This document shows, piece by piece, positions 24,922-31,618 of a stretch of DNA of 32,747 bases. The DNA lies in the NCBI GenBank assembly GCA_024683675.1, contig JAIKYB010000133.1:1-32747 (forward strand). Direction: 5' to 3'. Made by a program: the position numbers and the translations under genes. Positions within the stretch are counted from its first letter, which is position 1. Each line of letters begins with the position of its first letter. This DNA comes from Treponema sp. Its GTDB lineage: Bacteria > Spirochaetota > Spirochaetia > Treponematales > Treponemataceae. The notes beneath the pieces were generated by a model. It was not told the origin of the DNA. It worked only from the letters and a program-made list of their open reading frames with translations, and searched no databases.

Positions 24922-27381
24922 TTGGAAGTAAATTCATATTTATCTAAGAAAGCTCAAAAAGAATTAAAAGACGCAATTGAAGAAGCTGGTGGAAATGAAG
25001 TTTTTTTTACAGGCCAGATTACAGCAGAGGGAATTGTAAGCTCTGTAAAAATCGGGGCCAGGGGAAAAGAAGATACTGTTCTAGTTAATTTTTCAGACAC
25101 AAGAGAGCCTTCTTCTGCAGTTTTAATTCATAATCATCCAAGCGGACATTTAATGCCTTCAGATGCTGATTTAGGTGTTGCTTCTAATTGTGCAGAAAAT
25201 GGACAGGGCTTTTATATCATAAATAATGATGCTACTGATATATATGTTGTAGTAGAAGCTGTAAAACCAAAAACTATAAAAAAAATTGATGTTGAAAATG
25301 CTGGCGCTTTAATTTCCGCAGGTGGAGCACTTTCAAAAATTTCAGAGCATTTTGAAGAAAGACCTGTGCAAATTGCTCTTTTAGAAAATATTGCAAAAAC
25401 CTTTAATAATGGAAAAATTGGAGTTTTTGAAGCCGGTACTGGAGTAGGAAAGTCATATTCTTATTTAATTCCTTCTGTATTGTGGGCTATTTCAAATAAT
25501 GAAAAGGTAGTTATTTCAACTGGAACTATAAATCTTCAGCAGCAATTGTGTGAAAAAGATATTCCTGCAGTAGAAAAAATAATCGGAAAAAAAATAAAAT
25601 TTGTTTTAATGAAAGGGCGGCAGAATTATATTTGTAAAAGACGACTTTCAGATGCCGCTTCTGTTTTAGATTTATTTGAAGACGAAACCGATGAAATAAA
25701 AAATATAGCACACTGGGCAGAGAGCTCTGCTTCCGGAAGTAAAAGTGATATGACCTTTATGCCTTCTGAAAATGTTTGGACAAAGGTAAATTCCGAAAGT
25801 GACGCCTGCATGGGCATGCGTTGTCCTTTTCATAATGAATGCTTTGTAATGAAGGTTAGAAAGGAAGCGGCCGCTGCCAATATAATTGTTGTTAATCATC
25901 ATCTTTTGTTTGCAGATATAGAATCTCGTATGAATGGGGCCGGTTATGCAGATGCTGCCGTATTACCTCCATACAAGCATATTATTTTTGATGAAGCTCA
26001 TGGAATTGAGAATGCTGCAACCAGCTTTTTTAGTGAAAGCCTGACTCGTTTTAAAATTAATAAGCTTGTAAATCAGATGTATCGAAAAAGAAAAAATTCT
26101 AATATCGGACATTTGTGTACGCTGGCAATTCTTTCTTCAAATGAAGAAAAGGCGGATTCTGCCTTTGAATTAACTTCAAAAATAAAAAATGCCCTTACAA
26201 ATCTTGAAATTGCCGCTTCTGACCTTCTACAGGATAAATATACAGTTAGACTTTGTGATGCCAGTGCCCGAGATTTTGGACCTCTTTTGGTTGCCGTAGG
26301 GGAGCTTTCCCGTTCTTTAGGAACTTTTACTGATATGGTAAGGGAGGTTATGGAAGGAATTGCTGATGAAGACCACGATGCTCCTTCATATTGGGAATCA
26401 AAAATTATTCTTCGAAGACTTGATTCTTATGTAATCCTTTTGAAAAATTTTCTTCAATGGGATGAAAAGCGTGATAATGTTTATTGGATTCAGAAAAAAA
26501 GGCTTTCCCCAGAATTAAGCCGTGAAAGTGCCTCTGCAGATTTTTATATATTTAACGAAACTCCACTTGATATTTCTTATCTGATGAATGAAGGGGTTTT
26601 TGAGCAGATGGAAAGTGTTATTTGTACATCAGCGACAATAAAAACTGGACGTGACTTTAATTACTGGATGAAAAGAAGCGGTTTAATGCTTTCTGATCGA
26701 GAAAGAATTTCAGCTGCAGAATATCCTTCTCCTTTTCCTTATGAAAAAAATATGCTTTTTGCAGTTCCAAGTGATGCTCCTTTGCCAGATAGCAGCCAAT
26801 ATCAGCAATATATAGAAATGGTTATTCCAAGGTTGATTAGTGCAGCAGAAGGTAGAACTCTTGTTTTATTTACATCATACGAATCTTTGAAGAGTGCTCA
26901 TAGAACTGCTATTGCTTCCTTAAAGGGCTTTTCAGGTAGAATTATGAAGCAGGGAGATGATGATAGTTCAAGATTACTTGAGGCTTTCAGGGAAGAAAAG
27001 GAAAGTGTACTTTTTGCAACAGATTCCTTCTGGCAGGGGGTTGATATTCCAGGAGAAGCCTTATCTCAGGTAATTATAGTAAAATTGCCATTTACAGTTC
27101 CTAATGATCCTGTTTTTGTTGCAAGATCAGAAGCAATTGAAAGTCGGGGTGGCAGTTCCTTTATGGAACTAAGTGTCCCAGAGGCTGTTATTAAATTCAG
27201 ACAGGGAATAGGGCGTTTAATCAGACGCAGTGATGATAAGGGTGTGGTTATTGTATTAGACCGTAGAATTTATGAAAAGCGTTATGGCTCTATCTTTATT
27301 GCAAGTATGCCTCCTTGTAAAAAAATGTATGAGCCAATTTCTGAAATCACAAAAAAAATAAATTCCTTTATTTTTGACTGA
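24922..27381 (+). CDS. DinG-family helicase with N-terminal JAMM/RadC-like domain
   Basis: DinG-type enzymes are ATP-driven 5'-3' helicases of the XPD family with an iron-sulphur cluster. Helicase motifs are complete: FEAGTGVGKSYSYL, a four-cysteine cluster (ICKRR, then CMGMRCPFHNEC), VVNHHLLFAD, FDEAHG and FRQGIGRLIRR. Unusually, the first 110 residues form a RadC/JAMM-like domain with HNHPSG...PSDAD, a complete HxH-x7-S-x2-D metal motif. The DnaQ-type exonuclease found on some Gram-positive DinG proteins is absent. I take the start as TTG 24922, after GGTGGTGGG; GTG 24910 (track start, four residues longer) is the alternative. It follows the tRNA-Glu terminator. A role in DNA repair or replication-fork clearance is inferred from the family. 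Confidence 0.88.
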   Translation: MEVNSYLSKKAQKELKDAIEEAGGNEVFFTGQITAEGIVSSVKIGARGKEDTVLVNFSDTREPSSAVLIHNHPSGHLMPSDADLGVASNCAENGQGFYIINNDATDIYVVVEAVKPKTIKKIDVENAGALISAGGALSKISEHFEERPVQIALLENIAKTFNNGKIGVFEAGTGVGKSYSYLIPSVLWAISNNEKVVISTGTINLQQQLCEKDIPAVEKIIGKKIKFVLMKGRQNYICKRRLSDAASVLDLFEDETDEIKNIAHWAESSASGSKSDMTFMPSENVWTKVNSESDACMGMRCPFHNECFVMKVRKEAAAANIIVVNHHLLFADIESRMNGAGYADAAVLPPYKHIIFDEAHGIENAATSFFSESLTRFKINKLVNQMYRKRKNSNIGHLCTLAILSSNEEKADSAFELTSKIKNALTNLEIAASDLLQDKYTVRLCDASARDFGPLLVAVGELSRSLGTFTDMVREVMEGIADEDHDAPSYWESKIILRRLDSYVILLKNFLQWDEKRDNVYWIQKKRLSPELSRESASADFYIFNETPLDISYLMNEGVFEQMESVICTSATIKTGRDFNYWMKRSGLMLSDRERISAAEYPSPFPYEKNMLFAVPSDAPLPDSSQYQQYIEMVIPRLISAAEGRTLVLFTSYESLKSAHRTAIASLKGFSGRIMKQGDDDSSRLLEAFREEKESVLFATDSFWQGVDIPGEALSQVIIVKLPFTVPNDPVFVARSEAIESRGGSSFMELSVPEAVIKFRQGIGRLIRRSDDKGVVIVLDRRIYEKRYGSIFIASMPPCKKMYEPISEITKKINSFIFD

Positions 27382-27434
27382 TTTTGAATTATACTTAATA
27401 ATATAGATATTTAATAATAAATTTTGGAGTCGTT

Positions 27435-28196
27435 ATGGCTAGTCTTTTGACTTTAATCTGTCTTGTTGCAATGGTTCTTCCTGCAGCTATCGGAAATGTT
27501 TTTGCTTATCCAATTTCAAAAAAATGGAGTATAAAGATTTCTGAATATATTCAAAAGGTTCTTGCTGTACGCTTATTTGCTATTTTAAGAGCTTATCGCT
27601 ATTTTCATTTTTGGGGATATAAAGATAATTTAGATAAGCTTCCTGATCAGTTTATAATTATTTCTAACCATCAGAGTCTGCTTGATATTCCTTTATTTAT
27701 GAATTATTTCCGTAAAAAGGAGCTGCGCTTTGTGGCTAAGGATACTCTGGGCCGTCACGTTCCTTTAGTATCAGAAATGTTGCGTTCTCAGGAGCATTGT
27801 TTAATTCCAAGAAAGGCAAAGCCAATGGAAGCAATGCGTTATGTTGAAGATTTTGGTCATAGAATTGTAGAAAGAAATCAGACTCCGGTTCTTTTTCCTG
27901 AAGGTTCAAGAACTCGTGATGGAAATGTTGGAAAATTTTATTCTGCAGGTTTCAGACGCCTGGTAGAATCTACTGGCTTACCTGTTGTTGTATGTGCTTT
28001 AGATGGTGGCTGGAGATTAAGAGATTTAAGAAAGATTTTTACCCGTCTTAAGAGAGGCTGTTATAGAGTAAAGGTTATGAAAATCTATGATTCTCCTAAA
28101 ACAAAGGAAGAATGTAATGCTATTCTGGAAGAATCTGCCAAGATGATTCAAGATCAGGTAATTGAGTGGAGAAAACTTCCGTCTGATGTAAAATAA
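27435..28196 (+). CDS. plsC: 1-acyl-sn-glycerol-3-phosphate acyltransferase
   Basis: PlsC adds the second fatty acid to lysophosphatidic acid to make phosphatidic acid at the inner membrane. The 253-residue protein has a hydrophobic N-terminal segment (about residues 3-25), the catalytic NHQSLLD (HX4D motif, about 77-82), FVAKDTLGRHVP and the acceptor-binding FPEGSRTRDG. All core motifs are intact and the length is typical. It has a TTGGAG ribosome site and a terminator right after. No lipid-synthesis partner is adjacent. Confidence 0.93.
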   Translation: MASLLTLICLVAMVLPAAIGNVFAYPISKKWSIKISEYIQKVLAVRLFAILRAYRYFHFWGYKDNLDKLPDQFIIISNHQSLLDIPLFMNYFRKKELRFVAKDTLGRHVPLVSEMLRSQEHCLIPRKAKPMEAMRYVEDFGHRIVERNQTPVLFPEGSRTRDGNVGKFYSAGFRRLVESTGLPVVVCALDGGWRLRDLRKIFTRLKRGCYRVKVMKIYDSPKTKEECNAILEESAKMIQDQVIEWRKLPSDVK

Positions 28197-28202
28197 AAAA
28201 GC

Positions 28203-28243
28203 AAAAAAAACTGCAAGGTTCATGATTCCTTGCAGTTTTTTTT
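28203..28243 (+). terminator. Intrinsic terminator of plsC
   Basis: The stem CTGCAAGG / CCTTGCAG is extended by A8 and T8 tracts around a nine-base loop, a few bases after the plsC stop. The A tract would also allow function from the minus strand for the zinc-ribbon gene. Confidence 0.88.
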
Positions 28244-28263
28244 AGTAAAAATTAGACTAGGCG

Positions 28264-28280
28264 GGCAAGTTTAACTTGCC
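28264..28280. repeat. Short inverted repeat in the plsC/zinc-ribbon gap
   Basis: GGCAAGTT and AACTTGCC are separated by one base. There is no T run next to it, so it is not a standard terminator. It could be a protein-binding site or an RNA hairpin. The rest of the gap between 28244 and 28352 shows nothing else I can name. Confidence 0.4.
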
Positions 28281-28352
28281 TCTCAGCCTTGGTTCGATAA
28301 TCCTAAAAATAAAGTTTACACTTAATTTATTAACGGATTTTCGATGTTAGGC

Positions 28353-28526
28353 TTATTTGAAATCCTTTGGTCTTCTTTCAACACGTTTGCATTTCTGGCA
28401 TTCTGCCTGATTCTTGAGTCTGCCATTTTCAATCATTGTTTTCATTATGATTTCGCCGCCGCAGTCAGGGCAAATGAATTTTTGTGTTGCAACAGTTGTA
28501 CGAGAGTTTTTACTAGCTCCAGCCAT
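28353..28526 (-). CDS. Small zinc-ribbon protein of unknown function
   Basis: The likely product has 57 residues starting MAGASKNSRT. It has two CxxC pairs, CPDCGG and CQKC, separated by 23 residues, forming a zinc ribbon, and a basic C-terminus (KRVERRPKDFK) suited to binding nucleic acid or the ribosome. I prefer ATG 28526, with TTGGAGG seven bases upstream, over the track's start ten codons earlier. A strong promoter precedes it on the minus strand, divergent from the rpsT promoter. I do not recognise a named family. It might be a small ribosome- or RNA-associated protein given its neighbour, but that is only a guess. Confidence 0.7.
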   Translation of the reverse strand: MAGASKNSRTTVATQKFICPDCGGEIIMKTMIENGRLKNQAECQKCKRVERRPKDFK

Positions 28527-28558
28527 TATGTGCCTCCAATCGAATATTCGTATCAAAT

Positions 28559-28587
28559 ATAATAATGAGATAGAGCCTCTGTGTCAA
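28559..28587 (-). promoter_or_regulatory. Promoter of the zinc-ribbon gene
   Basis: On the minus strand TTGACA (28587-28582), 17 bases and TATTAT (28564-28559) form a near-consensus promoter about 33 bases before the ATG. Confidence 0.7.
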
Positions 28588-28627
28588 TCATAAAGGCCTT
28601 TATTAGTCACAAAATAATGGGCTTTAA

Positions 28628-28656
28628 TTGACATAAACGATGTATTTTGATAGTAT
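28628..28656 (+). promoter_or_regulatory. Promoter of rpsT
   Basis: TTGACA (28628-28633), 17 bases and TAGTAT (28651-28656) sit 40 bases upstream of the rpsT start, back to back with the promoter of the zinc-ribbon gene. Confidence 0.7.
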
Positions 28657-28691
28657 AGCAAAAGTTAACTAATTTATTTGGGGGTCTCCAA

Positions 28692-28967
28692 TTGGCAGGC
28701 AAAAAAACATCTGCAGAAAAAAGATACGCTCAGAGCGAAGTTCGTAGACTTCATAACAAGGCTATCAAAAGCACTTGTAGAACTTATGCTAAGCAGTTTG
28801 TAGAAGCTGTACAGGCTAAGGATCAGAAACTTGCTGAAGAAAAATATAAACAGCTTCAGAAGGAACTTGACAGTGCTCGCAGCAAGGGCGTTATGAAACG
28901 CAATGCAGTATCTCGCAAAAAGTCAAGAATGATGAATCTTTATAATGCTACTTTCGCTGCAAAATAA
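28692..28967 (+). CDS. rpsT: Ribosomal protein S20, TTG start
   Basis: S20 is a 30S subunit protein that binds 16S rRNA. The 91-residue basic helical product (GKKTSAEKRYAQSEVRRLHNKA, then SRSKG/VMKRNAVSRKKSRMM) fits family length and pattern. Translation starts at TTG 28692, with GGGGG seven bases before it and no better ATG upstream. From established knowledge, E. coli rpsT also uses UUG, linked to autogenous control of S20, so the rare start may be regulatory here as well. It is followed by a 16-base palindrome and a terminator, and is separate from the HU gene. Confidence 0.95.
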   Translation: MAGKKTSAEKRYAQSEVRRLHNKAIKSTCRTYAKQFVEAVQAKDQKLAEEKYKQLQKELDSARSKGVMKRNAVSRKKSRMMNLYNATFAAK

Positions 28968-28972
28968 CTTAT

Positions 28973-28988
28973 AAAGTAACGTTACTTT
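28973..28988. repeat. Perfect 16-base palindrome after rpsT
   Basis: AAAGTAACGTTACTTT is a loop-less perfect palindrome starting five bases after the rpsT stop. A true terminator follows eight bases later, so this may be an operator-like site or a chance match. Confidence 0.45.
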
Positions 28989-28995
28989 TTGGAAT

Positions 28996-29028
28996 CCAGT
29001 TGAACAATGTTTCAACTGGTTTTTTTTT
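28996..29028 (+). terminator. Intrinsic terminator of rpsT
   Basis: The nine-base stem CCAGTTGAA / TTCAACTGG with loop CAATGT is followed by nine T. Confidence 0.92.
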
Positions 29029-29054
29029 GCTATCTTAAAATCATGATGTATAAT
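29027..29054 (+). promoter_or_regulatory. Possible promoter of the HU-lnt-bactofilin operon
   Basis: There is a perfect TATAAT at 29049-29054 with TTGCTA (29027-29032) 16 bases upstream. The start point would be within a few bases of the HU ATG at 29065, leaving a very short leader. The -35 is weak and overlaps the rpsT terminator's T run. Confidence 0.4.
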
Positions 29055-29064
29055 AAAGGTTAAT

Positions 29065-29379
29065 ATGAATCAAAAAATCACAAAATCAGAAATAATTGAA
29101 AATATATATGAAGCAACAAATATCGAAAAAGACCAGGCGGCTTTGATATTAGATGCTCTCCTGAATCAGATAAAAATTAATCTTGAAAAAGGAAATACAA
29201 TTGAACTTAGAGGCTTTGGAACCTTTGAGCCAAGATTAAGAAAAGGTAGAGAAAAGGCAAGAAATCCTAAAACCGGAGAATTTGTTCTTGTTGAACCACA
29301 TTATGTGGCAGCCTTTAGGGCTGGTCAGTCATTAAAAAATAATCTTTTGAAGCTTCCTGTAAAAGAGCAAAAAAAATAG
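29065..29379 (+). CDS. HU/IHF-family DNA-binding protein
   Basis: HU-type proteins bend and compact DNA in the nucleoid. The 104-residue product has an N-terminal helical dimerisation part (KITKSEIIENIYEATNIEKDQA) and the signature IELRGFGTFEPRLRKGREKARNPKTGE, which includes the DNA-binding beta arm. A C-terminal tail (LLKLPVKEQKK) makes it slightly longer than the usual 90 residues and more basic. Its stop codon directly abuts the lnt start, so HU, lnt and the bactofilin are probably one operon. HU next to Lnt also occurs, from memory, in T. pallidum. Confidence 0.94.
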   Translation: MNQKITKSEIIENIYEATNIEKDQAALILDALLNQIKINLEKGNTIELRGFGTFEPRLRKGREKARNPKTGEFVLVEPHYVAAFRAGQSLKNNLLKLPVKEQKK

Positions 29380-30999
29380 ATGAAAAAAAATCAGATTCTT
29401 CCAAAGCTTATAAATGTTTTACTAATTTTTTCAGCAGCAATTATACTCTGGCTTTCTCATCCTAATCCAATTTTTAATAATGGACTTGGTTTTTTAGGCT
29501 ATTTTATATATCTGCCTTTTTTGCTCCTTATCAGAAGGACTTCATTTAAAAATGTCTGGCTTTATGCAGGCCTTTTAGGCGCTCTTTCATATTTTCTTTT
29601 AGTTTTCTGGTTGTCAAAATATCACTTTTTAAGTCTGATTCTTGTTTGCCTCCTGTATTTTATTATTTACGCTTTGCTTTCATTTCTCTTGAAATTTGTT
29701 CAGAATTCTTCATCTTTGATTTGCCTTCTGGGACAGTTATTTATTCTGGCTGCTTACGAATATATAAAAACCTTGGGTTATCTGGGCTTTAGTTATGGAG
29801 TTTCTGCCTATAGTCAGTGGAAGTATTCTCCGCTAATTCAGTCTTCTGCTTTTGGAGGTGTTTTTTCCCTAAACCTTCTGCTTATTCTTCCTTCTGTTTT
29901 ACTTTCGTTTATTCTGGAAAGTCCCGTAAAAAAAGAAAAGATTAAAGAAATCCCTTTCCTCTGTCTTTCCGGAATATGGGTAATTCTTTTTGCAGCTAAT
30001 TTTATTTATGGAGAAGTCGTTCTGAAGCATGCAAAGACTGCTTACGAAACTTGTCCAAAAATCAGGGTGCTTGCAGTTCAGAATAATGAAAGTCCCTGGA
30101 AAAATGGACTTGCAGAGCATGAAAAGAATGTAGGCAGCTTAATTGCTTTAAGTGAGCAGGGGGTAAGTGAATATCCAGACACTGCTTTTGTAGTTTGGCC
30201 TGAAACTGCGGTGGCACCTTCTATTATGAGGCATTTTTATGCTATGGAAGATAGCGGCCGTTTCAGATTGATTACAAAATTGCTTTCGTATATAAATGCT
30301 TCAAATCAAGTATTTGTAATTGGCAATGCTCATGAAGAAATAGATGAAAATCAGGAAAAGAAGATTTTTAATAATGCACTTGTTTTTAATCCTGCAGAAA
30401 ATGTATTTCCTCCACAGCCTTTAATGTATACAAAAAAACATTTGGTTCCGGTTTCAGAAAGCTTTCCATTTGAAAAAATATTTCCAAGGCTATATGCAAG
30501 ACTAAAAAAAGGCAATACTCATTTTTGGGAAAAAGGAAGTGAATATAAGGTATTTATAGAAAGAGGGCTTGCTTTTTCAACTCCAATTTGTTTTGAAGAT
30601 ACTTTTGGAAATGAATGCAGACACTTTGTTGCTTCGGGAGCTCGTTCCTTTATAAATCTTTCTAACGATTCCTGGTCAGAAAGTCTTGCCTGCCAGCTGC
30701 AGCATTTATCTATGGCTGTTTTTCGTTCTGCAGAAAATAGAGTGCCAAGTGTAAGAAGCACATCAAGCGGACAAACTTGTATAATTGATTGTAATGGAAG
30801 GGTGACTGCATGTGCCAGGCCTTTTACTCAAGCTTATGTTAGCGGAAAAATTCCTGTATTAAACGAAGCATTTAAGGAAAGCTTTTATACAAGACATGGG
30901 GATGTCTTGGGTAAGCTTGAATGTCTTATTGCAATTCTATTATTGATAATCAAGGGGATTCTGTGTATAATCAGAAAAAATAGAGGTATTCATGGCTGA
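29380..30999 (+). CDS. lnt: Apolipoprotein N-acyltransferase
   Basis: Lnt adds the third acyl chain to the N-terminal cysteine of lipoproteins at the periplasmic face of the inner membrane. The 539-residue product has about six to seven membrane helices in residues 1-215, a periplasmic nitrilase-like domain (about 225-500) and a last helix near 510-530. The catalytic triad is visible: E275 in WPETAVAP, K353 in MYTKKHLVPVSE and C404 in TPICFED. Length and layout are typical. It follows HU without a gap and overlaps the bactofilin by eight bases. Spirochaetes are rich in lipoproteins, so the activity is expected to be important. Confidence 0.94.
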   Translation: MKKNQILPKLINVLLIFSAAIILWLSHPNPIFNNGLGFLGYFIYLPFLLLIRRTSFKNVWLYAGLLGALSYFLLVFWLSKYHFLSLILVCLLYFIIYALLSFLLKFVQNSSSLICLLGQLFILAAYEYIKTLGYLGFSYGVSAYSQWKYSPLIQSSAFGGVFSLNLLLILPSVLLSFILESPVKKEKIKEIPFLCLSGIWVILFAANFIYGEVVLKHAKTAYETCPKIRVLAVQNNESPWKNGLAEHEKNVGSLIALSEQGVSEYPDTAFVVWPETAVAPSIMRHFYAMEDSGRFRLITKLLSYINASNQVFVIGNAHEEIDENQEKKIFNNALVFNPAENVFPPQPLMYTKKHLVPVSESFPFEKIFPRLYARLKKGNTHFWEKGSEYKVFIERGLAFSTPICFEDTFGNECRHFVASGARSFINLSNDSWSESLACQLQHLSMAVFRSAENRVPSVRSTSSGQTCIIDCNGRVTACARPFTQAYVSGKIPVLNEAFKESFYTRHGDVLGKLECLIAILLLIIKGILCIIRKNRGIHG

Positions 31000-31420
31000 A
31001 AGAAATGATGGAGAAAAAAGAAATCTAACCGTATTTGGTACAGAAACTGAATTTGACGGAGTTCTGGAATTTAGAGACAGACTTGTTATAACCGGAAAAT
31101 TCAATGGTACTATTATCGCACCGGGTGGAGATCTTCAAATTGCTAAAAAAGCTGTGTGTACTGTAGATAAAATAGATGCTAATTCGATTGTTGTTTCCGG
31201 TAATATAAAGGGAAATATGAATGCTGCAGAAAGGGTAGAAATCTGTTCTGGCAGCGTTGTTGAAAGTGATATAACAACAGCCCGTATTAGAATTGCAAAT
31301 AATGTTGAATACAGCGGTCAGGTAAAAATGCTTGAAGAAGAACCAAGTGTTGATTTATTTTCTGTAGCTTCTGATGAATTTAAAAAAGCAATGCTTGTGC
31401 ATTCTGATGTAGTAAAATAA
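30992..31420 (+). CDS. Bactofilin (polymer-forming cytoskeletal protein)
   Basis: Bactofilins self-assemble into nucleotide-free filaments that position cell-wall enzymes or shape the cell. The 142-residue product has a central right-handed beta-helix-like domain (about residues 12-115) with the repeated pattern LVITGKFNGTI, IVVSGNIKGNM and VEICSGSVVESDI. It is flanked by short disordered tails. It starts eight bases before the lnt stop (overlap), suggesting coupling, and is followed by the rho promoter. In spirochaetes bactofilins have been linked to cell shape and peptidoglycan organisation. Confidence 0.9.
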   Translation: MAERNDGEKRNLTVFGTETEFDGVLEFRDRLVITGKFNGTIIAPGGDLQIAKKAVCTVDKIDANSIVVSGNIKGNMNAAERVEICSGSVVESDITTARIRIANNVEYSGQVKMLEEEPSVDLFSVASDEFKKAMLVHSDVVK

Positions 31421-31446
31421 GCATAAAAATACTTTATAAATATGAA

Positions 31447-31476
31447 TTGACATTGGGTCTAAATAAGAGATATAAT
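31447..31476 (+). promoter_or_regulatory. Promoter of rho
   Basis: A perfect TTGACA (31447-31452), 18 bases and a perfect TATAAT (31471-31476). The expected start near 31483 gives a leader of about 120 bases, which contains a small hairpin (TGTG...CACA, about 31503-31518) and a T/C-rich stretch. Confidence 0.85.
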
Positions 31477-31564
31477 AAAATAATCAACAGGGATTTTTGG
31501 ACTGTGTATCTTTCACACTTTTGTTTCCCCTCTTAAATAAAATAATCAAGAAAATTAATTTAAT

Positions 31565-31618
31565 ATGAAAATCAATAAATTTTTATTTTTATGGAGTAAT
31601 TACTCATGGCACCTTTAA
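31565..31618 (+). CDS. Possible 17-codon leader ORF overlapping the rho start
   Basis: ATG 31565 opens a 17-codon frame (begins [10 protein letters not shown], ends SWHL) that stops at TAA 31616-31618. It overlaps the rho ATG (31606) in another frame. No clear Shine-Dalgarno precedes it, while rho has GGAG nine bases before its own ATG. It may be chance, or a translated leader affecting rho initiation. Confidence 0.25.
   Translation: MKINKFLFLWSNYSWHL

Noticed and set aside
28344-28562. 72-residue plus-strand ORF opposite the zinc-ribbon gene
   Set aside because: The minus strand has the promoter, ribosome site and CxxC pairs; the plus frame is the complement.
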